Positions 50,821-60,213 of a DNA stretch of 64,000 bases are shown here, piece by piece. The first letter of the stretch is position 1. Each line of letters begins with the position of its first letter. A model generated the notes under the pieces. It did not search any database. It worked only from the letters and a program-made list of their open reading frames with translations, and was not told the origin of the DNA. The stretch is from Falsiruegeria litorea R37 (GTDB taxonomy: Bacteria; Pseudomonadota; Alphaproteobacteria; Rhodobacterales; Rhodobacteraceae), in NCBI RefSeq assembly GCF_900172225.1, contig NZ_FWFO01000001.1, positions 868,001-932,000 on the forward strand, written 5' to 3'. Position numbers and translations under genes: made by a program.

Positions 50821-51744
50821 ATGATCCGGAAAGGGGGCAGATCCGCCCCGGAGACTGCACCCGTGATCGAATTACGAGACCTGGAATTGCTTAGCGCGTT
50901 AGCGCGGCATCGGCACTTTGCCAAGGCGGCCGAGGATTGCGGGATTTCGCAGCCTGCGTTCTCCATGCGGATCCGAAATCTCGAGGACCGGTTGGGTGTC
51001 TCCATCGTCAAGCGCGCCAATCGGTTTCAGGGGCTGACCGAAGAGGGCGAAATGATCGTCCGACGGGCGCGGCGCATCCTGTTGGACACCAAAGCGCTGG
51101 AGCAAGAGGTGCTGGCGGTCAAGGGTGAGATCACAGGAACCTTGGTCCTGGGGGTGATTCCCACGGCTTTGGCCTTTACCGGCCGGTTGGTGAGGCGACT
51201 GCATCAGGCGCACCCAAAGATCGTGCCGCGCATCGATTCCATGTCCTCGGCCACAATCCAGAAGCGGTTGGACGAGGGCACGATTGATGCGGGCGTTACC
51301 TATGGTGACAGCATCGGTACAGATCTTCGTTCGGTTCAGCCACTCTATGAAGAGACCTATGTCCTGCTTGTTCCCGAGCACATGACCAGCGAAACGGGAC
51401 CAATTCCCTGGGCGCGCGTGGCCGAGTTTCCACTTTCGATGCTTGAGCCTCAGATGCAGAACCGGCGCATTCTGGATCGCATCTTTGCCGAACTTGGCCT
51501 GCATCCTCAGGTGGTTGCGGAAAGCAGCGGGTTTACCGCCTCGATGGTCATGGCGCGCGAAGGGTTGGCAGCAACGGTGGTGCCGCGTGTCTTGGTGCGC
51601 GCTTTGGGGAACCTAAAGGGCACAAGGGTCTTGCCGTTGATTGCGCCCGAGGTCAGCAAGCCCATCTGCTTGGCCACGCTGACGCGTGACCCGGAACTGC
51701 CAACGGTTGCCGCATTGAGGCGCGTGGTGACGTCTTTACGGTGA
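50821..51744 (+). CDS. LysR-family regulator, probably of formate dehydrogenase
   Basis: 307 aa with an N-terminal HTH (AAEDCGISQPAFSMRIRNLEDRLG) and a periplasmic-binding-like effector domain (GVIPTALAFTGRLVRRL). A GTG at residue 15 is an alternative start. It lies 85 bp upstream of the formate dehydrogenase genes in the same direction; LysR genes commonly precede soluble formate dehydrogenase operons in alphaproteobacteria. Function inferred from position. Confidence 0.88.
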   Translation: MIRKGGRSAPETAPVIELRDLELLSALARHRHFAKAAEDCGISQPAFSMRIRNLEDRLGVSIVKRANRFQGLTEEGEMIVRRARRILLDTKALEQEVLAVKGEITGTLVLGVIPTALAFTGRLVRRLHQAHPKIVPRIDSMSSATIQKRLDEGTIDAGVTYGDSIGTDLRSVQPLYEETYVLLVPEHMTSETGPIPWARVAEFPLSMLEPQMQNRRILDRIFAELGLHPQVVAESSGFTASMVMAREGLAATVVPRVLVRALGNLKGTRVLPLIAPEVSKPICLATLTRDPELPTVAALRRVVTSLR

Positions 51745-51829
51745 TAAGGTGTCGTTATCGTGTGATTGCGATTTGCGATTTGACGATATGCTATTCTGAT
51801 GAGAGACGGAGCGTCAATCGGAGGGCATC

Positions 51830-53533
51830 ATGGCACCATTAGATACCAAGCCATCAAACGCACCCAAGGGCGTTTGGAAGTCAGGTAAAGGCAAAGGGCG
51901 GCACACGCCCAAAGGCCGTCAGTTTTCGGATGAAGCGCAGGCAGAGATCACGCGCCTGTTGGGCGATCGCCCACGCCGCCGGGATCTGTTGATTGAATTT
52001 CTGCATCTGATCCAGGATGCCCATGGCCACATCAGCGCCGACCACATTGCCGCTTTGGCGGTTGAGATGCGTCTGGGGCAGGCTGAGATTTATGAGACCG
52101 CTACCTTCTACGCGCATTTTGATGTGGTGAAAGAAGACGAGACGCCTCCACCCGCTCTGACCATCCGCGTCTGCGACTCGCTGTCGTGCGAAATGGCTGG
52201 GGCTGCGCAGTTGCAAAAGGCGCTTGAAGATGGCCTTGATCCCACTCAGGTCCGCGTCCTCCGCGCGCCCTGCATGGGCCGTTGCGACACTGCCCCGGTG
52301 CTTGAGATCGGCCACAACCACATCGATAACGCCACACCTGAAAAGGTGCAGGCGGCGATTGCGGCGGATGACACCCACGCCCATATCCCCGACTACGAAA
52401 CCTACGACGCCTATGTGGCTGAAGGCGGCTATGCCAAATTGACAGAGCTGCGCGAAGGCGGCGACTGGGAAGCGGTGCAGGATGATGTCCTGTCCTCGGG
52501 CCTGCGGGGTCTGGGCGGTGCGGGCTTCCCGTCGGGTAAGAAATGGGGCTTTGTTCGCATGAACGAAGGGCCGCGCTACCTGGCCGTGAACGGCGACGAG
52601 GGCGAACCGGGCACCTTCAAGGACCGTTATTATCTGGAGCGCACGCCGCATGTCTTCCTTGAGGGCATGTTGATCGCTGCCTGGGCGGTCGAGGCCGAAA
52701 CTTGCTTCATCTATATGCGCGACGAATATCCGGCGGTGCTGAAAATTCTCGCCACCGAAATTGCGGCGCTTGAAGCTGCGGGGATTGTCGAGCCCGGTTA
52801 CATCGACCTGCGCCGGGGCGCCGGTGCCTACATCTGCGGCGAAGAATCCGCGATGATCGAATCCATCGAGGGCAAAAAGGGCCTGCCGCGCCACCGCCCG
52901 CCATTTGTGGCGCAGGTCGGCGTGTTCAACCGGCCCACGCTGGTTCACAACGTCGAGACGCTTTATTGGGTCTCAAAGATCTGCCGCGAGGGGCCGCAGA
53001 TCCTGAATTCTGTTGAAAAGAATGGCCGCAAGGGGCTGCGCAGCTACTCGGTCTCGGGTCGTGTTGCGAACCCGGGTGTGTTCCTGCTGCCCGCAGGGTC
53101 GACCATTCTTGACGTGATTGATGCGGCGGGGGGTATGGCTGATGGCCATGCATTCAAGGCGTATCAACCGGGCGGGCCGTCGTCGGGCCTTCTCCCCTCT
53201 AGCATCGACGACGTCCCGCTCGACTTTGACACTCTGCAACCGCTTGGCACCTTTATCGGCTCGGCTGCGGTTGTGGTTCTGTCCGATCAGGACACCGCCC
53301 GCGATGCGGCGCTGAACATGCTGCGCTTCTTCGAAGACGAAAGCTGCGGCCAGTGTACGCCATGCCGGGCTGGCTGCGAAAAGGCGGTCAAGTTGATGCA
53401 GGCCGACAAGTGGGATCAGGACCTGCTCGAGGACCTGTGCCAGGTCATGGGCGATGCCTCGATCTGTGGTCTGGGGCAGGCGGCTCCGAATCCGATCCGC
53501 CTGGTCATGAAACACTTTGCTGACGAAATCTGA
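51830..53533 (+). CDS. fdhB: NAD-dependent formate dehydrogenase beta subunit (NuoE-NuoF fusion)
   Basis: 567 aa. Residues about 30-180 are a NuoE-like [2Fe-2S] thioredoxin-fold domain (CDSLSC...CMGRCDTAP). The rest is NuoF-like: NAD/FMN site GLRGLGGAGFPSGKKW, NGDEGEPGTFKDR, GAYICGEESA and a C-terminal [4Fe-4S] motif ESCGQCTPCRAGC. It passes electrons from the alpha subunit to NAD. The fused layout matches two-subunit enzymes such as Methylobacterium FDH1 rather than the separate FdsG/FdsB of Rhodobacter capsulatus. Confidence 0.93.
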   Translation: MAPLDTKPSNAPKGVWKSGKGKGRHTPKGRQFSDEAQAEITRLLGDRPRRRDLLIEFLHLIQDAHGHISADHIAALAVEMRLGQAEIYETATFYAHFDVVKEDETPPPALTIRVCDSLSCEMAGAAQLQKALEDGLDPTQVRVLRAPCMGRCDTAPVLEIGHNHIDNATPEKVQAAIAADDTHAHIPDYETYDAYVAEGGYAKLTELREGGDWEAVQDDVLSSGLRGLGGAGFPSGKKWGFVRMNEGPRYLAVNGDEGEPGTFKDRYYLERTPHVFLEGMLIAAWAVEAETCFIYMRDEYPAVLKILATEIAALEAAGIVEPGYIDLRRGAGAYICGEESAMIESIEGKKGLPRHRPPFVAQVGVFNRPTLVHNVETLYWVSKICREGPQILNSVEKNGRKGLRSYSVSGRVANPGVFLLPAGSTILDVIDAAGGMADGHAFKAYQPGGPSSGLLPSSIDDVPLDFDTLQPLGTFIGSAAVVVLSDQDTARDAALNMLRFFEDESCGQCTPCRAGCEKAVKLMQADKWDQDLLEDLCQVMGDASICGLGQAAPNPIRLVMKHFADEI

Positions 53534-53546
53534 GGGAGACAGAGCC

Positions 53547-56333
53547 ATGCTAGACGCAAGCCCAACCAAGACCGTCACCTTCAACCTGAACGGCGAAGAT
53601 GTCACCGTGCCCGAGGGCTGGACCATCTGGGAAGCCGCCAAGGGGCAGGGGTTCACAATTCCGCACTTGTGCCACAAGCCGCAGCCGGGCTATCGCCCCG
53701 ACGGCAACTGCCGTGCCTGTATGGTTGAGGTAGAAGGCGAGCGCACACTGGTCGCCTCGTGCATCCGTCCCGTGGCCGAAGGGATGGTCGTCAAGAGCGA
53801 CAGCGACCGCGCCGAGAAGTCGCGCGCCATGGTGATGGAGCTGCTGGTTGCTGACCAGCCCGAACAGCCGCACGACACATCCAGCCACTTCTGGGACATG
53901 GCCAAGCTGAATGATGTCAGCGACAGCCGCTTCCCCGCCAAAGAGGCGGATAAAATCCCGCTGCTGGATGACAGCCACGTCGCGATGCGCGTCAATTTGG
54001 ACGCCTGCATCAATTGCAACCTCTGCGTCCGGGCCTGCCGCGAAGTGCAGGTGAACGACGTGATCGGCATGGCCGGTCGTGGTCATACCGCTGAAATCGT
54101 GTTCGACCAGAACGACCCGATGGGTGCGTCAAGCTGTGTGGCCTGTGGCGAATGTGTTCAGGCCTGCCCGACGGGTGCCCTGATGCCTGCCACAGTCCTG
54201 GATGGCCAGCAAAAGGGTGACAGTAAGGACTACGATAGCGAAACCGAAAGCGTCTGCCCGTTCTGCGGCGTGGGCTGCAAGGTCTCGCTCAAGGTCAAGG
54301 ACGGCAAGGTCAAATACGTTGAGGGCATCAACGGCCCGGCAAACGAAGGCCGTTTGTGTGTCAAAGGCCGCTTCGGCTTTGACTACATCCACCACCCGCA
54401 TCGCCTGACCAAGCCACTGATCCGGCGCGAGGATGCACCGGCCAAAGGGCTGAACGTCGATCCCGGCGATCTGTCGACCCATTTCCGCGAAGCCTCGTGG
54501 GAAGAGGCGATGGACCTGGCCGCCACCAAGCTCAAAGCGCTGCGCGAAGAAGACCCGCGTTCGGTTGCTGGCTTTGGCTCAGCGAAATGTACCAACGAGG
54601 AGGCCTACCTCTTCCAGAAGTTCATCCGCCAGGGCTTCCGCCACAACAACGTCGACCACTGCACCCGTCTGTGCCACGCTTCATCCGTTGCGGCGCTGAT
54701 CGAAAATGTGGGCTCGGGCGCTGTGACCGCGACCTTCAACGAGATCGTGAATGCGGATGTGGCGATCATCATCGGTTCGAACCCGATCGAAAACCACCCC
54801 GTTGCCGCGACCTATTTCAAGCAGTTCGCCAAGCGTGGCGGCAAGCTGATCGTCATGGACCCGCGCGGCGTTGGCATGCGCAAGTTCGCCGACGAAATGC
54901 TGCAGTTCCGTCCCGGTGCGGATGTCTCGATGCTCAACGCGATCATGAATGTGATCGTCGAGGAAGAACTGTATGACAGCCAGTACATCCACCGCTGGAC
55001 CGAGAACTGGGAAGCCGAGAAAGAGCACCTGCGCCAGTTCACGCCCGAAGCGATGGCGCCGATCTGTGGCATCGAGCCCGAGCAGCTGCGTCGTGTTGCA
55101 CGCACGTTCGCAAACGCCAAGGCAGGCCTTATCTTCTGGGGCATGGGTGTCAGCCAGCACATCCACGGCACCGACAACTCGCGCTGCCTGATCTCGCTGG
55201 CTCTGATGACCGGCAACGTCGGCAAGCCAGGCGCAGGTCTCCACCCGCTGCGCGGCCAGAACAACGTGCAGGGTGCGTCCGATGCGGGCCTGATCCCGAT
55301 GTTCCTGCCGGATTACCAGTCGGTGATGGACGATAGCATTCGTGCCAAGTTCAACTCTGTCTGGGAGGATGATCGCGACTTCTCGAACGAGAAGGGTCTG
55401 ACCGTGACCGAGATCATCGATCAAGCCTATGCGGGCAACATCAAGGGCATGTACATCCAGGGTGAAAACCCGGCGATGTCCGACCCGGATGCCGATCACG
55501 CTCGGGCGGCTCTGGCCAATCTGGACCTGATGATCGTGCAGGACATCTTCCTGACCGAGACGGCGAACTACGCCGACATCATCCTGCCCGCCTCTGCGCT
55601 CTATGAAAAGAACGGCACCGTCAGCAACACCAACCGTCAGGTGCAGCGTGTGCGTCCTGCCGTGGCCCCTCCGGGTGAGGCGCGCGAGGATTGGGCGATC
55701 ACTGTGGAACTGGGGCAGCGCATTGGGCTGAACTGGGATTACACGGATGTGTCTCAGGTGTTCAACGAGATGAAGCAGACCATGGCCTCGCTCGACAACA
55801 TCACCTGGGAGCGGCTTGAGACCGAGACCATTACCTATCCGTCGCTGCATGAGACCGACCCCGGTCAGGCGATCGTGTTTGGTGATGGCTTCCCGCGTGC
55901 TGAAGGTCGGGCCAAGTTCACGCCTGCCAGCGTCATCCCGCCGGACGAGGCGCCGGACGAAGAGTATCCGATGATCGCCACCACTGGCCGTCAGCTGGAG
56001 CATTGGCACACCGGGTCGATGACCCGCCGGTCGCTGGTTCTGGACGCGGTGGAGCCCGAGGCCAACTGCTCGATGAACCCGCGCACCCTGAAACTGATGG
56101 GGGTTGAGCCGGGCGAGATGGTGCGTTTGACCACCCGTCGCGGTTCCATCGACATTATGGTGCGGGCTGACCGGGCGATTGCCGAGGATATGGTGTTCAT
56201 TCCGTTTGCCTATGTCGAGGCGGCGGCGAACATCCTGACCAACCCGGCCATCGACCCCTATGGCAAGATCCCCGAGTTCAAGTTCTCGGCGATCCGCGTC
56301 GAAAAGATCGAAGACGCCATCGCGGCGGAATGA
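53547..56333 (+). CDS. fdhA: Formate dehydrogenase alpha subunit (Mo/W-bis-PGD)
   Basis: 928 aa from ATG 53547 behind TGAGGGAG. An N-terminal [2Fe-2S] domain (LCHKP...GNCRACMVEVEG) is followed by two [4Fe-4S] motifs (CINCNLCVRAC; CVACGECVQACPTGA), a further cluster motif CPFCGVGC, and the molybdopterin domain. The catalytic Cys-His pair is in DHCTRLCHASS. It oxidises formate to CO2 in the cytoplasm. No FdhD/FdsC or FdsD gene follows in the window. Mo versus W cannot be told from sequence. Confidence 0.94.
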   Translation: MLDASPTKTVTFNLNGEDVTVPEGWTIWEAAKGQGFTIPHLCHKPQPGYRPDGNCRACMVEVEGERTLVASCIRPVAEGMVVKSDSDRAEKSRAMVMELLVADQPEQPHDTSSHFWDMAKLNDVSDSRFPAKEADKIPLLDDSHVAMRVNLDACINCNLCVRACREVQVNDVIGMAGRGHTAEIVFDQNDPMGASSCVACGECVQACPTGALMPATVLDGQQKGDSKDYDSETESVCPFCGVGCKVSLKVKDGKVKYVEGINGPANEGRLCVKGRFGFDYIHHPHRLTKPLIRREDAPAKGLNVDPGDLSTHFREASWEEAMDLAATKLKALREEDPRSVAGFGSAKCTNEEAYLFQKFIRQGFRHNNVDHCTRLCHASSVAALIENVGSGAVTATFNEIVNADVAIIIGSNPIENHPVAATYFKQFAKRGGKLIVMDPRGVGMRKFADEMLQFRPGADVSMLNAIMNVIVEEELYDSQYIHRWTENWEAEKEHLRQFTPEAMAPICGIEPEQLRRVARTFANAKAGLIFWGMGVSQHIHGTDNSRCLISLALMTGNVGKPGAGLHPLRGQNNVQGASDAGLIPMFLPDYQSVMDDSIRAKFNSVWEDDRDFSNEKGLTVTEIIDQAYAGNIKGMYIQGENPAMSDPDADHARAALANLDLMIVQDIFLTETANYADIILPASALYEKNGTVSNTNRQVQRVRPAVAPPGEAREDWAITVELGQRIGLNWDYTDVSQVFNEMKQTMASLDNITWERLETETITYPSLHETDPGQAIVFGDGFPRAEGRAKFTPASVIPPDEAPDEEYPMIATTGRQLEHWHTGSMTRRSLVLDAVEPEANCSMNPRTLKLMGVEPGEMVRLTTRRGSIDIMVRADRAIAEDMVFIPFAYVEAAANILTNPAIDPYGKIPEFKFSAIRVEKIEDAIAAE

Positions 56334-56341
56334 TTGACGGC

Positions 56342-56367
56342 GCAGGCGATCCATATGGGTCGCCTGC
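56342..56367 (+). terminator. Hairpin after formate dehydrogenase operon
   Basis: GCAGGCGA/TCGCCTGC arms with inner CC/GG pairing, 8 bp after the stop. There is no T-run, so termination is uncertain. Confidence 0.5.
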
Positions 56368-56452
56368 ACCCCAAACATATGCGGTTTCGTTGATCTGATA
56401 GCGTGATCGTGTCTATAGTCCTCTGGTATCGTTATGAAACTGGAGGCGACCC

Positions 56453-56791
56453 TTGAGCAGTTCCATTTCTGATGAGGCCCTGGCGCGACTGCCTTTTTGG
56501 GTAACACCGCCGGGTGAGACAGACGGTTTCCTGATCGTCGTCGGATGCGTTCTAGTGGCTGTTTTGCTGGGCTTTGGCGCGCTTTACTTCACGATCCAGG
56601 CGATCCCGGACCGGATGGCGTCTGGCGCACACAAGGTGCAGATGCAGCTGGTTGGGGTGCTGGGTCTGATATCGCTCTTTACACTGAACAATGCCTTTTG
56701 GATCGCTGCCATACTGATCGCAGCGGTGCCGTTGCACGAGATATTCCCGTCCCACATTTCAGGAACCGTGACGGGGGAAGACGATGCTTGA
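56453..56791 (+). CDS. Small membrane protein, DUF3302-like (YiaW/YibI type)
   Basis: 112 aa from a TTG placed six bases after GGAGG; no ATG in frame fits. Two membrane segments (about 25-50 and 65-92). The family guess rests on size, topology and its 8-bp overlap with an HlyD-type gene, the arrangement of E. coli yiaW-yiaV and yibI-yibH. Probably assists that membrane-fusion protein; function unknown. Confidence 0.7.
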   Translation: MSSSISDEALARLPFWVTPPGETDGFLIVVGCVLVAVLLGFGALYFTIQAIPDRMASGAHKVQMQLVGVLGLISLFTLNNAFWIAAILIAAVPLHEIFPSHISGTVTGEDDA

Positions 56792-58010
56792 ACTCATCTT
56801 CTCGGCCCTGATCACGATTGTGCCTGACTACCTGTATCGCCATTACAAACAGGGCAAACGTTGGGGGCATGAGATCACGCTCTTCAACGTTTGGTATGAG
56901 CTGCGATGGGGCCTGACGGCCTGCGCAATTCTGGCTGTGACCCTGATCACCGTGATCTTCTACTTTCACCCCTCGACCCACAATGTTTCGGCCGCGTTTC
57001 GCACCGTGACTGTGCTGTCCGACCGCGCAGGCCGGGTGGCAGAGGTCTATGTGCAGAACAACGACCAGCTAAAAGCGGGCGACCCGATCTTTCGCCTGGA
57101 CACCACGCGGCAAGAGGCGGCAGCCGAAACCGCACGACGCCGCATTGACGAAATTGATGCGGCCCTTGGGCTGATGACTACAGAGATCGCAGCGGCTGAA
57201 GCTCGTCTCAGTAGCGCCACTGCCGACCTGAACCAGGCGCGTGATGACCTGGATCGTCGCCAATCCTTGGCCGAGCGGAATAATTCCACGGTCAGCGAGC
57301 AAGAGTTGGAGCGGTTGCAGACCGCCGTGTCCCGTGCCGAAAGCCAACAGGCGGCTGCCACGGCGGCGCTGGATGGCGCAAAACTTCGCCAGACAATCTT
57401 GCTCCCCGCACAGCGCGAAACCGCACGCGCCACATTGCAGGAAGCCGAGAATGAGATCGCGAAGTCCACGGTTTTTGCCGAAGTGGATGGGACGGTGAAG
57501 CAATTCCTGCTCAAACCCGGAGACATCGTGAACCCGATCCTGCGACCGGCTGGCGTTCTGGTTCCTGATGTCACAGGGCAGGGGCGTTTCATTGCAGCTT
57601 TTGGTCAGATCTCGGCGAGCGTGGTGAAGCCTGGGATGCTGGTGGAAATTACCTGTCCTGCAAAACCGTTGACCATCATTCCGATGGTCGTCGGCGACGT
57701 ACAAAACGCAATTGCCGCCGGACAGTTCCGCCCCGGCGATGCGTTGTTGGACCAACAGGACCGGGTGCGACCGGGGACTGTGACGGTGTTCCTTGCTCCG
57801 ATATTTCCCGCGCACTTGCAAGACATCCCACCCGGCAGCGCCTGCGTCGGCGTCGCCTACACCAGCCGTGCAAAAGAAATCGAAGCCGGAGAGATCAAGG
57901 GCTTCTCGGCTTTCATCGCTCGGCTGGTCGACGGCATGGGCATCGCCAACGCCATCGTTTTACGAGCGCAGGCGATCGTGTTGCCGGTCAAGGCGCTGGT
58001 TTTCTCGTAA
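56784..58010 (+). CDS. HlyD-family membrane-fusion (secretion adaptor) protein
   Basis: 408 aa. A membrane anchor at about residues 40-65, then the biotinyl-lipoyl-like domain with VLSDRAGRVAEVYVQNNDQLKAGD (split), a long coiled coil (about 110-225, rich in Ala, Glu, Arg) and a beta-barrel segment. Such adaptors work with an inner-membrane transporter; none is encoded beside it, only the small membrane protein upstream. It may act with a distant partner in efflux. Confidence 0.88.
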   Translation: MLELIFSALITIVPDYLYRHYKQGKRWGHEITLFNVWYELRWGLTACAILAVTLITVIFYFHPSTHNVSAAFRTVTVLSDRAGRVAEVYVQNNDQLKAGDPIFRLDTTRQEAAAETARRRIDEIDAALGLMTTEIAAAEARLSSATADLNQARDDLDRRQSLAERNNSTVSEQELERLQTAVSRAESQQAAATAALDGAKLRQTILLPAQRETARATLQEAENEIAKSTVFAEVDGTVKQFLLKPGDIVNPILRPAGVLVPDVTGQGRFIAAFGQISASVVKPGMLVEITCPAKPLTIIPMVVGDVQNAIAAGQFRPGDALLDQQDRVRPGTVTVFLAPIFPAHLQDIPPGSACVGVAYTSRAKEIEAGEIKGFSAFIARLVDGMGIANAIVLRAQAIVLPVKALVFS

Positions 58011-58016
58011 TTCGGT

Positions 58017-58772
58017 TCAACCGGCGACCCAGCTTTGGGTTTGCGCCGCCTTTTCCTTGAGCCACAAGACATCAAAGCCCGCGATGACCCGATAGCCGCG
58101 CGCCACCAGCCCCTTGGCCTGATCCCCGTTCAGTGCTGCGTTGCCAAGCGGTATGCCCGCAGCGTTGGCGGCGGCTTCGACCCGAGCGAGAGCCTCGACC
58201 ACCTCGGGGTGATCGAACTGACCCATGTGGCCCAGATCCGTGGATAGGTCGAACAGGGCAGGGACCAACAGGTCAATGCCCGGTACAGCGCAGATGGCGT
58301 CGATGTTGTCCACCGCGTCGCGGGTTTCGACCAGTAGGCAGCAGACAAGCTGATCCTCTATCTTCGATGGGTATTCAGGCAGAGCGGTTTGCCAGCGGGA
58401 ATGGGCGATGAATGGGCCAAACCCCCGGTTTCCGTTTGGCGGATACCGCATGGATGCAACAGCGCGCTCTGCATCCTGCGGTGTCCGGACCAACGGGAAA
58501 ACCAACCCCTCGGCGCCCAAATCCAGCACTCGCTTGGCCAGAGCCGTGTCAATTTCGGGCAGGCGGACCAGTGGCGCGCACTCTGTGCCTTGAGTGGCGG
58601 CGATCATGGCGTGAGCTGTGCCATAGTCGATGGCACCATGCTCCATGTCGATAATCACCCCGTCCGATCCGGCTGCGGCCATGGCTTGGGTCACCACCGC
58701 CGAGGGGATGGTCGCGATGTTCATTGTCATGCAGTCTGTGCTGTTGTTCAGCCTGTCTTTGAAACTTGGCAT
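58017..58772 (-). CDS. HpcH/HpaI-family aldolase
   Basis: 251 aa behind GGAGG. Class II pyruvate aldolase fold: GVIIDMEHG, PLVRLPEID, GLVFPLVRTPQDAE and the metal-binding Glu/Asp region LLVETRDAVDNI. Members cleave 4-hydroxy-2-oxo acids to pyruvate and an aldehyde or do the reverse. It converges with the HlyD gene and diverges from the second cyclase gene. Specific substrate unknown. Confidence 0.9.
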   Translation of the reverse strand: MPSFKDRLNNSTDCMTMNIATIPSAVVTQAMAAAGSDGVIIDMEHGAIDYGTAHAMIAATQGTECAPLVRLPEIDTALAKRVLDLGAEGLVFPLVRTPQDAERAVASMRYPPNGNRGFGPFIAHSRWQTALPEYPSKIEDQLVCCLLVETRDAVDNIDAICAVPGIDLLVPALFDLSTDLGHMGQFDHPEVVEALARVEAAANAAGIPLGNAALNGDQAKGLVARGYRVIAGFDVLWLKEKAAQTQSWVAG

Positions 58773-58872
58773 TCAAATTCCTCCAATCAATTCCGAAGAG
58801 CTTAACACGAAAAAAGACAATCCCGAGGATCATGTTAATGTGCGGCCAAACGCCAGAGCAGGAGCCCCCCTT

Positions 58873-59649
58873 ATGCCGCGCCGATTTGTCGATCTGTCTG
58901 TCCCTTTGGAAATGGGCATCGTGTCCGACCCGCCCATCATGCTGCCCGAGATCGAGTACCTGAGCCATGATCAGACTGCCGGGCAGGTCATGTCGTTTTT
59001 TCCGGGTCTGACGCGTGAGGATTTGCCGGGTGGTGAAGGTTGGGCCATTGAGCGGTTGAAGATCGCCACCCACAATGGCACCCATCTGGACGCGCCCTAT
59101 CACCACCATTCGACCATGAACAACGGTCAGAGGGCGATCACCATCGACGAGGTGCCATTGGAATGGTGCATGAACCCCGGCGTGAAACTGGACTTTCGCC
59201 ATTTTGATGACGGTTATGTGGTGACTGCGGCAGATGTTGAAGCAGAATTGACGCGGGTCGGTCACGATTTGCAGCCGCTAGACATTGTTGTGGTCAACAC
59301 TTCAGCAGGAGCGCACTACGGCCAGCCTGATTACTTGATGAAGGGCTGCGGCATGGGGCGTGAGGCAACGCTTTATCTGACCGAACGGGGTGTGCGGGTG
59401 ACTGGCACTGATGCATGGAGCTGGGATGCGCCGTTTCCGTTGACGGCTCAGACCTATGCCAAATCCGGTGACCCTTCAATCATCTGGGAGGGGCACAGGG
59501 CGTCGATGGACATTGGTTATTGCCATATGGAGAAGCTGTCGAACCTTGAGGGCCTGCCACCCAACGGGTTCGAAATCTCGTGCTTTCCGTTCAAGATCAA
59601 AGGCGCCTCAGCCGGGTTCATTCGGGCTGTGGCGATTTTCGAGGATTGA
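58873..59649 (+). CDS. Cyclase-family metal-dependent hydrolase, long form
   Basis: 258 aa from ATG 58873 (the longer frame runs into the divergent aldolase gene). Metal motif THNGTHLDAPYHHH; later SAGAHYGQPDYL and GTDAWSWDAP. Kynurenine-formamidase-like family, acting on amides, formamides or lactones. Larger than the homologue at 39820-40413, so the two are not recent duplicates. Divergent with the HpcH/HpaI aldolase, so the two may serve one small catabolic route. Confidence 0.88.
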   Translation: MPRRFVDLSVPLEMGIVSDPPIMLPEIEYLSHDQTAGQVMSFFPGLTREDLPGGEGWAIERLKIATHNGTHLDAPYHHHSTMNNGQRAITIDEVPLEWCMNPGVKLDFRHFDDGYVVTAADVEAELTRVGHDLQPLDIVVVNTSAGAHYGQPDYLMKGCGMGREATLYLTERGVRVTGTDAWSWDAPFPLTAQTYAKSGDPSIIWEGHRASMDIGYCHMEKLSNLEGLPPNGFEISCFPFKIKGASAGFIRAVAIFED

Positions 59650-59651
59650 GT

Positions 59652-60083
59652 TCAGAGCACGCCGATCTCGGCAAGCGCCCTGTTCAACTCGTCCGGGATC
59701 GGGTCATCCTGCGTACGCCCCTTGGGCAGATCGGGCGGGGTATCTTCTGGTTTTAGGTAGCGCCAGCCCTGAAATGGGCGTTTCAGGGCCGTCTGGGTTC
59801 GGTGCAGCTGGGGATCTAGTACGATGGCACAGCGGCGAATGCCGTCCGAGCCTATGACTTCATCCATTCGCAGGATTTTCTGACGGCATTGGATGACGCC
59901 TTTGATGACCCAATAGATCGAGCCGCCATTGAGAATCTCGGCCTCACGCTTGGGCCACATGCGGGTGACATGGCGGGGTAATCCGTCTTCGGTCTGGGCA
60001 GCGCGGCTTTGCTGCCAGGCATCAAGCGTCTCGGGCGATTCCGTCCCGACCGAGAGTTTGATGAGATTTACGTACTTATTCAC
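59652..60083 (-). CDS. DUF1489 protein
   Basis: 143 aa from a GTG at 60081-60083. The start YVNLIKLSVG and central MWPKREAEILNGGSIYWVIKG, with IRRCAIVLDP, match DUF1489, an alphaproteobacterial family of unknown function. Soluble, no signal peptide. Converges with the cyclase gene by 2 bp. Confidence 0.87.
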   Translation of the reverse strand: MNKYVNLIKLSVGTESPETLDAWQQSRAAQTEDGLPRHVTRMWPKREAEILNGGSIYWVIKGVIQCRQKILRMDEVIGSDGIRRCAIVLDPQLHRTQTALKRPFQGWRYLKPEDTPPDLPKGRTQDDPIPDELNRALAEIGVL

Positions 60084-60213
60084 AGCTTGCCCACAGAGTC
60101 GTCCCCGGTTTCAACTTCATATTGTAGCTTGATGGTTGCAGTCATCAAGGTGTTGTGGATGTCATCACAATTGGTTTAATCTGTACGCCTCTTCCAAGAC
60201 AGGGAATCAGCCA

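Noticed and set aside
54681-56507. 608-codon minus-strand frame opposite formate dehydrogenase alpha
   Set aside because: Same reason: the plus strand carries every catalytic and cluster motif.
60075-60085. DnaA-box-like TTATTCACA near the DUF1489 start
   Set aside because: Single site with one mismatch, overlapping a start codon; no cluster of boxes or AT-rich unwinding region.
60084-60213. Cobalamin riboswitch or NrdR boxes before nrdJ
   Set aside because: Only 130 bp, without the conserved B12-box core or a convincing pair of NrdR sites.
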